From: Guyanagaster necrorhizus
Taxonomy: Eukaryota; Basidiomycota; Agaricomycetes; Agaricales; Physalacriaceae
NCBI RefSeq assembly: GCF_019112545.1
Contig: NW_025064888.1
Location: 1,536,671-1,600,670 of the forward strand
Direction of reading: 5' to 3'
Length of the DNA stretch: 64,000 nt
Shown here piece by piece: positions 50,012 to 61,102 of the stretch. The translations under genes were made by a program, and so were the position numbers. The notes under the pieces are model-generated. The model worked only from the letters and a program-made list of their open reading frames with translations. It had not been told where the DNA came from and ran no database searches. Position 1 is the first letter of the stretch; each line of letters starts with the position of its first letter.

Positions 50012-51118
50012 ATGATGAGCACTACTTCCTCTCCCTCCTATGAAGTTAAATGGTGCAACACCTACTTTCCAGAGTTTCCTCTCGATGTCAATACCCTGGA
50101 TCATGACCAAGTTCGACAGCACTGTAATGAGCTTGCACATCTCCGCCGACAGGCATCTTTCAATCCAGTACATCCTGGCCTGGCTTTTGAAGCTGTCATT
50201 GAAGCTCGAAATGAATTTCCTAGTTCTGACTATCGACCGCTACCTTCCTTTGCACTGAAAGAAGGGAGATTCCAGGTGGTGGTCAGGACTGGTATACAAA
50301 ATGAACCGGTGCATTGGTCGCAGGTCTGGGTAGCTGATGTGAAGGAGATGGGTCATTCAGAGTCTTTAGGTCCTGTCATTCTGAAGCTGTTCCAGGCCTC
50401 TCTTATGCCACCTCCCCAGCTATTGAACCATGATTCCATTGGTTATACATCTCCCAGACAACTTGCCAGCATTGAGGATCTGGTCTATAATGCGCTTGGA
50501 GATCTGCAGGGCTCTGTTATCTCTTACTATTATGGGAAGCATAAGGTAGATTCCGATTCATTGAATATGAATACGGAACTGATCATTCACATAGTTTCTT
50601 ATGCCTAACTGTGAGTCCACCCATGCAATTATCCTCGAGTACATCGAAGGGAAGACTCTTGCCGATATTCATGATGTATATTCTCCGCACCATCCTTTAG
50701 AAGTTGAAAAGGGCCCTCTGCCTCAAAAAATCTACTGTGATTATCTCAAGACCATTAAAGGAGTGGTGAGTTACACCTAGATTCCTTATTCAGCTCTTCC
50801 AATGACACATATTCCTTTCAGTATGCTCCAATTTTGAAGGGAATGAAAGATATCAATGCACGTCAAGTCATACTCATCGACATCATACCGGAGAATATCA
50901 TAATCACCTCGACCATGCTGAAACGAGCAGTATTCATGGATTTTGGGCAAGCAATGCTTAGGGCACCTCCGAATGTCGTCGCTGAATATGCGAATGACTT
51001 CTTCATTGTTAGGCTGCTTACAAACTGCTGTCCTAAGCATAAGGAAGATGTGGAGAAATGGGCGAAGGAGACTTTACCCGCTGACTTACATCATCCAGCA
51101 TTTGTTCTGATTGTGTGA
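50012..51118 (+). CDS. Protein-kinase-like protein with altered catalytic loop, 333 aa
   Basis: Belongs to the small kinase-like (PKL fold) proteins common in mushrooms. Exons 50012-50545, 50595-50765 and 50822-51118 join in phase 0 to 333 residues; introns are 49 and 56 nt. The N-lobe part reads ESLGPVILKLFQASLMPPP (beta-3 Lys) and IEDLVYNALGDLQGSVISYY (helix C / beta-4), then HAIILEYIEGKTLADI (hinge). The catalytic loop reads LIDIIPENIII: Asp255 and Asn260 are kept, but the His of HxD is Leu253. The metal-binding DFG is present at 275-277 (MDFGQA). The chain is short after DFG, with no APE or full C-lobe. It may phosphorylate a small molecule, be a regulatory pseudokinase, or be decaying; the frame is intact in a region otherwise poor in genes. 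Confidence 0.72.
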
Positions 51119-52599
51119 AGCTGTATTTTTGACAACTAACATGAGACTGTAAATACTTGAATGACCAGAGTATTGTGTAGTCCACCTACGTCATGCAATA
51201 TTCAAGCTATAGTGTCGAAAATTCATTGAGACATTGGACGAAGATGAAGATCCATGTCATTGAACATGAAAATGACTTCTAACACATCGAAGAACAAGGG
51301 CCATGTATTATAACGATATCGGTCCAATCTCTGCCTCAAAATGGCATACAAAAGGACAAGCTCATGTCAGCTTCACTACACCTCCCCAGTATCTTCACTC
51401 TCTCCAAAGTCCAAGAATCCTCGATGCCCAAACCGCCTCTGACCAACCTTTGAATCTCAACACCTATCGTCCTCTTTTTAGCTGAGTTTTTGATATCAAT
51501 GAGGAGAAATTCTTGCACAAGATAGCTCGTGAGATATACCAGCTCCACAACGGTGCAAGGCACCGTTCGCTGAACATCTATCACGTCTTCATTGTCACAC
51601 TCCCGAGCTTCCAGAAATCCCATGCACTCGGTGCTTGTGATCTATCTGCTTTTGCCAGTGCTGCTGGTACCTACAACAAATCCTGTCATGCCTGAAAGAA
51701 ATTGATTACCTCTGGCTGCGAAGAAGGAGGGTGATCTCATGTATCAGTCGGATGACCACCGCGGTATGCTCGCTAATGGTACCAAGCATGGCTTTGCTCC
51801 AGCAGCGATTCCGAAGGAGCCATGTCCGTCTGATGTCGGAGAAGTCATTGATGCCTGGCACAGCGATAAGTTCAATCAAAATTTGCTCACAAGGCTCAAC
51901 AGCTACCTCGTCGACATAGAGCCAATAAGAAGTAAGCACTGGATGTTGATAGTGAAGATACATCACAAAATAGTAGAAGTGAGGACGGCCAGAAGAAAAA
52001 AATGGTTGTTGCGCTCTGAGTTCAGAACACGGGGATCGTACCCTCACTGCTTTGGTCTCAGAATGTCATTTTATTTTTGTGCACCTCTGATTCTTGGCAT
52101 AACTCTTGATCATCAATAAAGAATACCACTTCGCTGTCGACAACAGCCCTGTGCCATCAGGAAATGGATTTTGAGTGGATGATTGAACTAGCTTGTTCTT
52201 GTGCTTGAATCATGGGTTCGACTTCCAGCTAGTAATACAGGGAGATCCATCAGTGAGTATTGAGTTCTGCTCTTTTGTTGCATCGCATGGCTAAATCCAG
52301 AGAAAGCCTACCGTGGTACATGCCTCTTCAGAAGTTTGTCATGGTTACGCAATCATGTTTCAGAAGTAAGGCAATAAAATATGGGAATCCGATCGATTCT
52401 CAAGGCAGGATCCGAGGATTACGGAAACCGTGCATATTTTTGAGTAAGAATATCTACCTTTCCTTGCAAATATCTGAGTATTGCTACCGGCATCAAAATT
52501 TGAGGAAGCAGAAGAAAAAGGAGCATTGCTCTTCATCACATATCTTCAAAGGATGACTATGGCTTTCAATAAATTAAATTAACACATGGTCATACATGA
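51119..52599. other. No confident gene; scattered frames
   Basis: Frames at 51513-51695 (+) and 51739-52119 (+) are protein-like for short stretches but unrecognised and unjoined. CpG is becoming sparse here. Confidence 0.4.
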
Positions 52600-53626
52600 C
52601 TATGCCTTTAAAATATCGCTCCAATCGATCCTCTCAAAAGCCTGCTTCATACTGACCAATTCCACATCCTCGATCCCAAGATCTTCCTTCCTCAAAACCT
52701 CTACCACCCCGCTCTTCGCCCAAGTCTCTGCAAACTCAAAATACTTCATGTTCAATGCCAGCTCTCTCCCAACCACAGGACCAGTGTAACACGAAGCGCT
52801 AAACTCCTCCACATCCTTTTGTATAAACACCGTCCCCACACCATTCGCCTCTCCCCACAACTCCAGGATTCGACCTATTGTCAAATTCTCAACCGACCCA
52901 AGAACACACTTCAAAGAAAGAGTCTTCTCCGGCTTTGCCAGGATCACAGAGACAAAAACCCACATTTGGACCTGTCTGTCCCATCATGGGTACCACCGCC
53001 CTAAGCGTACATGGCAGAAGCCATGCATACTTCCCCCCTCCTCCTCCAGCTTCACCGGATGGTTAAAAGTCCCCAAGTTCTCAGCATAGAATCCAGCCCA
53101 GAAGACAGTGATCTTATTCGCAAGAGCAGGAAGGGAGGAGAAGATATACTCATATATGTGGGCTTTACTGTTGATATGGGGAACGGAAACACCGCCTTTG
53201 GCAGCAGATGGCAAGGAACTCCAGACATAGTGCTCGAGTATGGGGGTGGCGGCGGCGGCATTGGCAAGGTTCTTACTCTGCTGGATCTCCCTTTCGAAGG
53301 CTTCATCAAGTCCGTCAACAGGTAGGGGAGTCCAGAAGTCTGTCAAGCCAAAGGCAGCAAGACGCCCCCTGAGAAAATCTTATTTGCTTGGTATAAAAAA
53401 AAGGGTGTAGGTAACGAACCTCGAATTTTTTGAGGATGCTCTTGTAATCATTGAGCTCTGCCATGATGATTTGAGCACTGCTGGCAGCAAGCACCTCTGC
53501 TTTCTCACTATCTGGGTTTCGAGTGATGGCCCAAACAATGTAAATCTTGTCTTTGAGGAATGTGGCGACAACAGAGCTGCCTTGCTGTCCTGTAGCGCCA
53601 AAAACAACGAGGTGTTTGTGAGACAT
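52600..53626 (-). CDS. NmrA-like NAD(P)-binding protein, three exons, one junction unresolved
   Basis: Short-chain-dehydrogenase-fold protein of the NmrA/HSCARG class, redox sensing or isoflavone-reductase-like. Exon 1 (53626 to about 53418) begins MSHKHLVVFGATGQQGSSVV, a clean GxxGxxG dinucleotide site, then WAITRNPDSEKAEVLAA and MAELNDYKSILKKFE. Exon 2 (about 53366-52985) reads LTDFWTP, FEREIQQSKNLANAA, HYVWSSLPSAAKGGV, KAHIYEYIFSSLPAL, TVFWAGFYAENL. Exon 3 (about 52960-52600) ends in VELVSMKQAFERIDW. The expected order and length (about 300-340 aa) are right. However, the exon 1 donor (GAG|GTTCGT) is phase 0 while exon 2 after CTCAG at the G5 run near 53366 needs another phase. Either a base is missing in the G run or splicing differs. 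Confidence 0.75.
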
Positions 53627-56600
53627 GGTTTACTATGGAGTCTCACACTGTTATCAACACCCCTTTTATATGAGTGCGCGATTAAGCGTAGTCAGCAGAA
53701 ATGTGAAAGATGATGTCGAGCAGATACTGATTAGTGAGTCCTTCCCACAGCTATATCATCTTTCTTGAAGCTAAATCGGTGTCATATTGGTTTGTTAGAA
53801 GCATTGAAGTCTATGGTGTTCAGTCAGCAGTGGAAAATATCTGCTTTTTCTGTGCGACCTATAACCTTGTTTGAGAAGGACTCCAGTGACATCGAGTGGA
53901 ATACGAACATCGGCTGTAACATCACCTGGAATATGACTCAGCGAGCGATGGACAAAATTTACCTCCAGCTCAAGACTACTGCTAAGGCCGGTATTCAGAT
54001 GCTATAACATCTTGCACCTATAATATCGCTATTGAACAAAATTATTTGGTAAATGAATTACTTTCACTACAATGAGACAAGAAGGACCCACATCACCGAG
54101 CAAAAATGTTGGATAATTAGACAGCTGACAGGAATATATTCCAGCGCAATGGAAGGATTATCCTCCACATGCTATCCAGACAAAGCACGTGTGCCACCAT
54201 ACCTCCACAATCTAAAGGAATATCTGTGCATAACTATTTATATATCTAATTGACTCAGAGAATTGAAAGGCAATGAATAAATCTACCAGCAACTAAATAT
54301 GGACCAAGACATGGAACTGGCCCAGCTTAATGGCGGAAGATACCGTGAATCTATTAAAATCAATGGCACCTCTTTTGCTAGTCAAACCATTGTGACTGAA
54401 CATAAAGTAATGACTCACAGATCTGCACTTCTCTGGCATAGGAAGAGTATGCTGCTCTGCTCAACATAAAAATGGTGGTCCAAGCCATTGTATCTTGATC
54501 CCCAGTGCATTCCAAGGAGGTGTCATCTGCCATAGGCATTGGTCTTCACATTGGGCAGGTAGGATTTCTGGATTTCATGAACAGGGAGTGAATGATGACT
54601 AACAATGCGATACAGGAAACTGTCAAAATTCCCTAAATGGTATGAAATGGCCATCACTCCTAGTGCCTATGGGAGCTGAGACCTGCTAATGTCAGCTACA
54701 GAAGCCCTCCAGAAAGAATGGTTGTCAGAGATATGGGCACCAGGTTACAGCTGACTCAGAGGATGAGTCCCCATTTACCATGTCTATACCTATCTTCTCT
54801 GTCTTTCTCCATGTTTCTACATATTTCTCTCAGTATCAAGAATCTGGTAGAGTGTTCTCTCACAGGACTTAAGTAGTTTAAGAAAGCTTGTAAATGTAGA
54901 AATAACAGTGTACAAATGATGAATAATACCATCTTCTGTCTTTTACCTACTATCACTTGTGTGAACTTCAAATCTCGTTGAATAGATATGCCTAGCACTT
55001 TCTGACCTCATACAGTTGCTGATGATGCTTAGCGTGTGCTTATTGACCTTAGATATGTCTGATAGTCTTCAACAGTAAATTTGAACTCTTATAATCTATG
55101 ATTAACTAGTACATTCATCCTGCCCTACAGTCCAACCTTCAGTAATCATAACAGCAGTAGCTGAAAAGGCATTGGTCAGTGTCTTCTGCATGTTGTCTTC
55201 ATGGAATCTGACAATGCAGCACACCCACATCACATATGTTCTTAAGGATAATGAGAGTTTTTGTGGAAGACAATATGAGGTTAGTCAAGCAGATTACAGT
55301 CCAGTGTTGTTGTCATCTTCATAAAAGATAATGTGTTCTAAATCCAGTCCACCAAATTGACCTTTTTGAATGTTCAGTTAGGCTAGCTATATCACTGGGA
55401 TGTCCTTGAATAGTCTAGAAGGACACAACCAAGAAATATGGGAAAGATACATCCTCGATTTGGCCTTTAACAACCATCTTATGTAGGTTGCATGTGGAGC
55501 CTGCACACAGTGTTATTTCTCTGATCACAGGCTTGGTGTTAAGCCCAAACTACACATGACTATTAACATGTGATAAACAGTTTGGTACCTCGCACTTCAG
55601 GTATGTCTGACTGAGTTCACTAATGTGTCAACAGAGGTGTGAGATCAAGGTGTTTGCAAGTTGCTCGAGATAGGATGGTAGAGAATAAACTTTAGTTTGA
55701 GACTGAGGTATTACAGTGAGAACTAAGCTACTTAAATACTGTTCTGTTATCTGGCTATTAATAATCATTCACAAAAGATATTGTCTGCTGTAGAGCTGTT
55801 ACCCCTGCTGTTGCCAGGCTTTCCACAAAAGCTGTTGTCTTGCTGTTGTGCTTGTTATCTTGGCAGTGCAGGTTGGGGATAAAAAAGGTATTGTCTCTCC
55901 CTTCACAGCACACAGCAACGCGATAGGAGAGTGACTGACTGGGTTGCTGAGCTAAGCGTTCCCACAGTCCTAAGCGCTGGCCTAAGTGCCCTGACTAAGC
56001 AAAGATAGAGGTCATTTCTGAGGAAAAAGAAAGAAAAATAGGAAAAATAGGAAAAGTCGTAACACTTGGTGTATGGTAGAGACCTTGATGTCCAACCAGG
56101 ATTTGAATGGTAGAGTGACAATGAAGGTGAAGAGGGCCCTTTCTATTTGAATTTGGAGCTCAGGTGCATTTGCGAGCTAGAAACCTTTATCACAGCCAGA
56201 ACAGAGATGGCAGCTCACCTAGTAATTTGGTACATATGTCTCTCATGAGTTAATGTGACTCAATTCCCCTAATGAAGTACATATTTTCTGGTTTTACCCA
56301 ACCTGTATTGCAGATATACTTGCCAACCACCATTTATCTACAGCAATGGAGATCCAGAGGATTGACAAAATGGAAACACTCTCATAGTAACCTGGAGAGT
56401 CTCATTTTTGTCATCTCAACTTGCCTAAGAAGTCTCATATAGTGAATTATGAGAATGCAAAACCTGAAGCAAAGTGAACTAGAGCAACGAGGCCAAGAAG
56501 ATTTCTATTCATTTCTTTCAGTACATGTGTATCCCCTTCTCCTACACTTTTTCATTTGTCTAACATTTTTCAGATTCTGTTGTAGAGAGTGAGCCATAGG

Positions 56601-57576
56601 GAAACGTATTTGACATTAACCAGTTCCCTAAGATTTGAAGCATGCATCAGAAGATAACACATCTAGCTTCATGAATATCAGCAAAATCAGAGCTGTCGTA
56701 TGGCATAGAACAACTTAAACACAAACATAATGATATTTATACCTTTATAGCACTTATCCACTCAATTCAGCAGCAGAGACCATAAACTGGTATCTTGAAT
56801 CATGCCTCAATTGCTGCACCAAGTTCATTTACATGTGCCTGTGTCACCCTGCCCTGATATACAGACTGAGTCATGAAAATAAACTTATTGCCATTCAAAT
56901 TAACACCATACAACTCATTTTCCCTTCAGGATGAAAATGATATGGGAGCAAAGAGATGATGGTCAATTCCGGGGTCTAACTTGCATCCCAATGACTATGT
57001 GAACCGAAGTGTACGTACTCAGTGGTTAGCAGCAGCAATGAATCATGGTTAACTTTGCTATCCTTCTTCCTATCAAAATAATGCTTGTCTGATGACCACA
57101 TATTAGTACAAGCCCCATTTCATTGGACAAGGTGTCAGTGCTTTGCATGAGATGTCACCATGTGATTTGATTTACTTTATTCAATTCCCTGGGTGCTACA
57201 CAAAATTACCTCTCTTAGTCATCCTTGATTGTTCAATTTTGTATCCTGTCAGAACCTGTAGAAAGTTTTAAAAAAGTATGAATACTGCGAAAGCTGCTGG
57301 AAGTAAATTTTCAGAGGCCAACTAGTGATTCACCTGACCTATTCTTTGTATCCGATTGGGAGCCCTGTCATGTCAATATCTGCAAGGATTGGCTGTTCTT
57401 GGCTGTAAAACTAATGTATTTTGCAATGGATAGGAAATGTACATTGGATGTGATAGTATAAAGGAGGGCAATATACAATCTTCCTTTCAGTATCACTGTG
57501 AAGAAAATGGGGAGAAAAGAGAAAAATACACCAGGATCTTGTGGAAAATAAGGCCTATTCTTGGTTTCTCATCCTA
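53627..57576. other. CpG-poor, decayed region with LTR-like debris, no intact gene
   Basis: A few unrecognised frames at 53765-54253 (+). From about 54.2 kb on, CG becomes rare and only short frames remain. 55590-55740 is the LTR-like repeat described separately; 55790-56120 continues into stem-rich ctgttg/gccaggc sequence that may be the rest of that element. Confidence 0.55.
55590..55740 (+). repeat. Decayed LTR-like fragment, related to 2700-2820
   Basis: Partner of the fragment at 2700-2820, with the same core agaataaactttag and the following tgag / agtgagaact / ctactta blocks, roughly 70% alike by eye over 100 bases. Same orientation in both copies. Confidence 0.45.
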
Positions 57577-59058
57577 TTACAAATTCTGAATATGAGTGGT
57601 TAGCTTAAAAACATGGAAAAGAGCTATGTCAATACCTGAAACAAACTTGGCATCCAGGAAGTCCTTTAATTTGAAGCAGAATTCCTCTTCTGTTAAATAT
57701 ATATTCTTTTCATACTTTTCCAGCACTTCCGTCGACTCTTCATCATGTGTGATTGCAATCTTGAGGGAAGAGTCCTGCAAAGGATGCCTCAATGTGAATT
57801 GTTGTTCATCAAGAAACTTACCTGGCTTAACAAATATTCATTCATTGCTGCTGAAAGATGAAAAAGCTGAAAGGAGGAATGATTTCAGTGTGCCAAAAAT
57901 GATTGACATCAATCTCACCTCATTTCCCCTGGGTGGAAATTCAGATGCTTCTGCAACCAAAGACATATTGTCAGTGCTCTCTACCAATATATTTCTCTGA
58001 TCAGAGTCCTGGTCCTTCAGTGATGTATTGAATGGGAGAAAATGAGTCAAAGTCCTGCTGTTTCTGTTGCTCAGCAGGAGTGGCACCTTGTTACTATCAA
58101 AAAAGTGAATGGGATCTTTGGAAAGGCTATGGAGGGGATCAGCAGTTGCCTCCTAGCATGATTTGAGCAGGACTTCAGAAACTGATATGGTGTCACCACA
58201 TGCAAAGATACACTGGTTCTCAAGATGTTTTGGGTAAGGATAAGCAATATGAGAAAATGGATATAGGCATGTATCAAATCCAGAACTAGTGGTCCATGCA
58301 TGTGGATCTGTACCATTTAATCCACCAATGCATGCTGTAGCACATGTAAGAGAATGATTTAAACTGCTGGCCACCCTTCCAATAACTGCAGCTCCCCAGG
58401 TAGTCATTTTGTCAGATCCAGTGATGACATACAAAGAACCCTGCAGGGCTTTTTGATCCAATGAATCTGGATCATTGATGTAATTGTACCAAGATACTGC
58501 ATGTTTTTCAGCATATACTTTCATTGTGCCTTTGTTGAGAATATCATAGCTTATTGCCAAATTAGGAAGACACAGGACTGCTGCAGATACCCCTGAGATG
58601 GTGAAGTCAAAGGATGTGGCAGGCTCAGTGTCTGTAATACTATAAAGCAAATGTAGACAATGAAATTCAAGGATACTGTCATCCACAGACCTTGACAAAG
58701 CATCAGCAGAAACACCTGCAGAAATCTTTGAGTAGGATGCATGTTCACTTGCAATAACAGTTGCATAGAACCCTGTGCAATGTTGTATAGATGATGGATT
58801 GAGAGGTATGAAGTCAGGAGGCATATGACCACAATTGATTGGATGTTCAGCATTTTTGAAGATGTTGAAGAGAAAGTTGAAGCTCTCTGAATCATTGTGA
58901 ATCTCTATATCCCCAGGTTGTATTCCTGCTCTTATGAACTCATCAGGTGTGCTACAGTCTGGCTCTGAATACCAAAACAGATAACTATGGCCTTTGTGGA
59001 TGAGTGCCTTTGTGTAGAGGATGTGGGGGGCCTGTCCAGCCATCAGTGTGTGGTCCAA
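57577..59058 (-). CDS. Gene of a widespread agaricomycete family of unknown function
   Basis: The main exon (59058-58153, 301 codons, possibly starting at MDHTLMAGQ) reads HSYLFWYSEPD, then IQPGDIEIHNDSESFNFLFN, AEHPINCGHMPPDF, ISGVSAAVLCLPN, GSLYVITGSDKMTTWGAA and ENQCIFACG. This matches the common pattern G(Y)xLWxPEP...GVxIGDVGxxTxxGxFDFLFNI...NGSLYLVTGCDKTxSWGxA found in many predicted mushroom proteins with no assigned function. Downstream minus-strand exons (58086-57838 and 57792-57577, the latter with LKIAITHDEESTEVL) fit the family's C-terminal THDDDW-like block after short introns. The gene sits in CpG-depleted DNA yet the 301-codon frame is uninterrupted. Splice sites between the three parts were not fixed. 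Confidence 0.68.
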
Positions 59059-59084
59059 GTTTGATTTGACTGTGGGTATTTATA

Positions 59085-59372
59085 AGCTGCTAGTGTCATC
59101 TCTGTCTCAGTACTGACTCTTGGCTGACACTGATTCATGAGAGACATTGGCTCTGGTGTCTCATCTTCATCTGAAACTTCATCCTGCATCCCTAGTGAGA
59201 TGAGCTGTGCCCTCTCACTGTCATCAAATTCTGACCACCAATTCCAGGCATCAAGGCTCCACCTCTTCCCTCTGGCATCAGTAATCCCAATTGCCTGTCT
59301 GGCATTGCCAAATCTAACCAATTCTCATCTAGTATTACTGCACCTTTTATTCTACAAGTTGCTAGCAATTGT
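59085..59372 (-). repeat. Dispersed repeat copy B (CpG-depleted), related to 14505-14850
   Basis: Same repeat as at 14.5 kb. On the minus strand it is open for 92 codons (ARQAIGITDARGKRWSLDAW, NWWSEFDDSERAQLISLGM, MSLMNQCQPRVSTETE). Where copy A has CG, this copy has TG or CA at at least five aligned sites. The peptide resembles pieces of transposon-derived proteins common in mushroom genomes, but I cannot name the element. Confidence 0.7.
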
Positions 59373-59540
59373 TTCTGTCCATGCTTTCATCCCTCAAACC
59401 TATTGTCACATTCATGACCTTAAACCCCTTGTCTGATATTGAAAATGTCACAGCATTGGTGAAACATTGTGAAGATCTCATTGAAGACTGTGTTAGAGGT
59501 TCTGTCAATGTCTTAGACTTCACAGATAAACTTTGACAGC

Positions 59541-60160
59541 TTGACCTTTTGTCTGAGGCTGCTGGAGACTATGTCAAACTTCTCCAGGACCAGATTAATC
59601 AAGCTGGCCTGCAGAGTTCAACTATTGCTCCCTCTAGTATATGTTCCTCTGCCTTCTCCACTGTCACACCTACATAATGATCCATTTATGCAGGCCACAC
59701 TTCATGCACTAAAAGACTACATAGTAGTTGACACACCTTTCAACATTGATTGCCTGGAGAATATTCTTTGGTTTCACCTGAATGAACCCTTTGTCCCATC
59801 AGTCATTTGCAGTCTTTGCAATGGATTCTGGCCTCTCTATCTCAGTGAATGGGAGGATTCTCTCCATGAAAAGACCAAAAATTATGCCATGGACCCCAAC
59901 AACATCAACAAAATACATGCATTTCATGATTGCAAAGTTGCAGTTGGTCATTGATCACCACCACTGCCAAAAGGGTTTATGCTTTTACCAGTATCACCTA
60001 TGTTTGTTGTTTGGCTGGATGGAAAACCTGGAGTTGCAACAGGTCATACTTCTTCTGGTCTAAATGTGGGAATTCCAGTTAGTGAGACAAAGGTGAAATA
60101 CAATGACATGCACCCTTTTAGAGAAGCTCTGCAGAGTGCCAGAAAATGACACCTAAATGC
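59541..60160 (+). pseudogene. Decayed transposon-derived ORF fragment
   Basis: A plus-strand frame of 137 codons (59541-59954) contains NEPFVPSVICSLCNGFWPLY, recalling the HPNxPFVxxVCxGLRxGFWPW block of agaricomycete retroelement proteins (often next to tyrosine-recombinase or RT-RNaseH genes). Neighbouring frames continue the similarity with shifts. CpG-poor and broken; no start or stop context. Confidence 0.45.
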
Positions 60161-60463
60161 TGATTTCATTCTCTACAAAAGAAACATTGCCACTTATGAA
60201 ATTGTACCTAGGGAAGATACTTTCCTTTTTCAGCCCACCAAGTGAGAGTTTTGAGCACTGAGTTCTGTGCTCCATATAACACACCATGATTGCTCTCTAT
60301 TCTTTGCACACTGACTATGTCTACTTAGTAAAACCTTATCTACCCTGAACAACTCAAACCCTTGGCTACATAACTCCTATTTGCTAATGACTCACACTAA
60401 CCAGTCTACATTGCGTCTAATGTATACTACCACACCAATCCAGAGATTCTGCAGGGTCCAGTG

Positions 60464-60483
60464 TAGGGTAGTCAGGGTTAGGA
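60464..60483 (+). repeat. Telomere-like tract at the element/chromosome junction
   Basis: The + strand reads tagggtagtcagggttagga, i.e. degenerate TTAGGG repeats at the exact change from CpG-poor to CpG-rich DNA. On the element's sense strand this is a CCTAACCCT terminus, which could pair with a telomeric G-overhang. Confidence 0.75.
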
Positions 60484-60485
60484 TG

Positions 60486-60520
60486 GTGTCCTCCCTTCGG
60501 CGAAGCCGTTGGGAGGACAC
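60486..60520 (-). other. Conserved 35-nt hairpin, copy 1
   Basis: A 10-bp outer stem (GTGTCCTCCC/GGGAGGACAC), a TT/TT internal loop, then CGGC/GCCG closed by GAA. Copy 2 at 63820-63854 has the same length and loop with two compensated stem changes. Confidence 0.8.
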
Positions 60521-60543
60521 AATAATCATGATGCAACTACTCA

Positions 60544-60560
60544 CCAAGTGGTAAACTTGG
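60544..60560 (-). other. Hairpin abutting a GTGAGT donor-like site, copy 1
   Basis: Stem CCAAG/CTTGG with a 7-nt loop. On the minus strand the last G of the stem is the first base of GTGAGT (60544-60539). Geometry is identical to copy 2 although the stem sequence differs. Confidence 0.65.
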
Positions 60561-60585
60561 GGATTGCTTGATTGCTTGGTAAAGT

Positions 60586-60663
60586 GAAGCTGGGTCCAAC
60601 AGAGGGATGGGGAAACCATCTCTCACCCTGTTTCGCTTTTATAGCTCTTCAGGGACCTGCTTC
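60586..60663 (-). ncRNA. Type I hammerhead ribozyme, copy 1
   Basis: On the minus strand: helix I GAAGC-A-GGTCC, core CTGAAGA (CUGANGA), helix II GCT-ATAAA-AGC, core GAAA, helix III with CAG/CTG and GATGG/CCATC around a 5-nt loop, then GUU (16.2-17) and the second strand of helix I GGACC-CA-GCTTC. All invariant hammerhead residues are present. Self-cleavage is predicted between 60598 and 60597. Hammerheads are known in Penelope-like terminal repeats. Confidence 0.92.
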
Positions 60664-60989
60664 ATAAGCCGATGACTCGGCTGAGAGGATTTGGCGGTCC
60701 AATCAGCTTGGCTTTATCAGCAATCACGCAATCCGCAGTGAGTATTGCATCACAACGGTTAGTAATTAAGGTACGGAATCGTACCATTTATTATTCATAC
60801 TTGCTTACTCTGCGGGTTCTATTTAACCGGTTAGTCATACCATCTGACTAATTTATCCGTTTTGCCGTCGGCTACTAAGTTCACCGGGCCGTACTAAGTT
60901 AAGACCGAGGTCACCTGACCGGCTTTTCGGGCCGAGTTCCTAGCCGGCTTTTCGCCGGTCCGGTCGGCCGACCTTTATACGTGACGGAC

Positions 60990-61034
60990 GGTTAGGTCCG
61001 GGTTAAGGTTCGGGTTCCGGTTAGGGTTTCGGGC
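60990..61034 (+). repeat. Degenerate telomere-like repeats inside the element
   Basis: The + strand has ggttaggt, gggttaa, ggttcggg, ggttccgg and ttagggttt in succession, variants of TTAGGG. Suggests a former element/telomere junction or a repeat domain of the element's RNA. Confidence 0.6.
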
Positions 61035-61102
61035 TGAGTAAGCATTATTAGTATAATTCATTAATGCGTGACTGCGACAACGATTAAGTTGCCAGGACGT
61101 AC

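Larger units (their letters stand above)
60464..60669 (-). repeat. Penelope-like terminal repeat (pLTR), copy 1
   Basis: About 200 bases collinear with 63801-64000: telomeric patch, 35-nt hairpin, splice-donor-like GTGAGT with hairpin, linker, 78-nt hammerhead, ataagc. It marks the 3' end of the element and abuts CpG-poor decayed DNA on its left. Confidence 0.85.
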
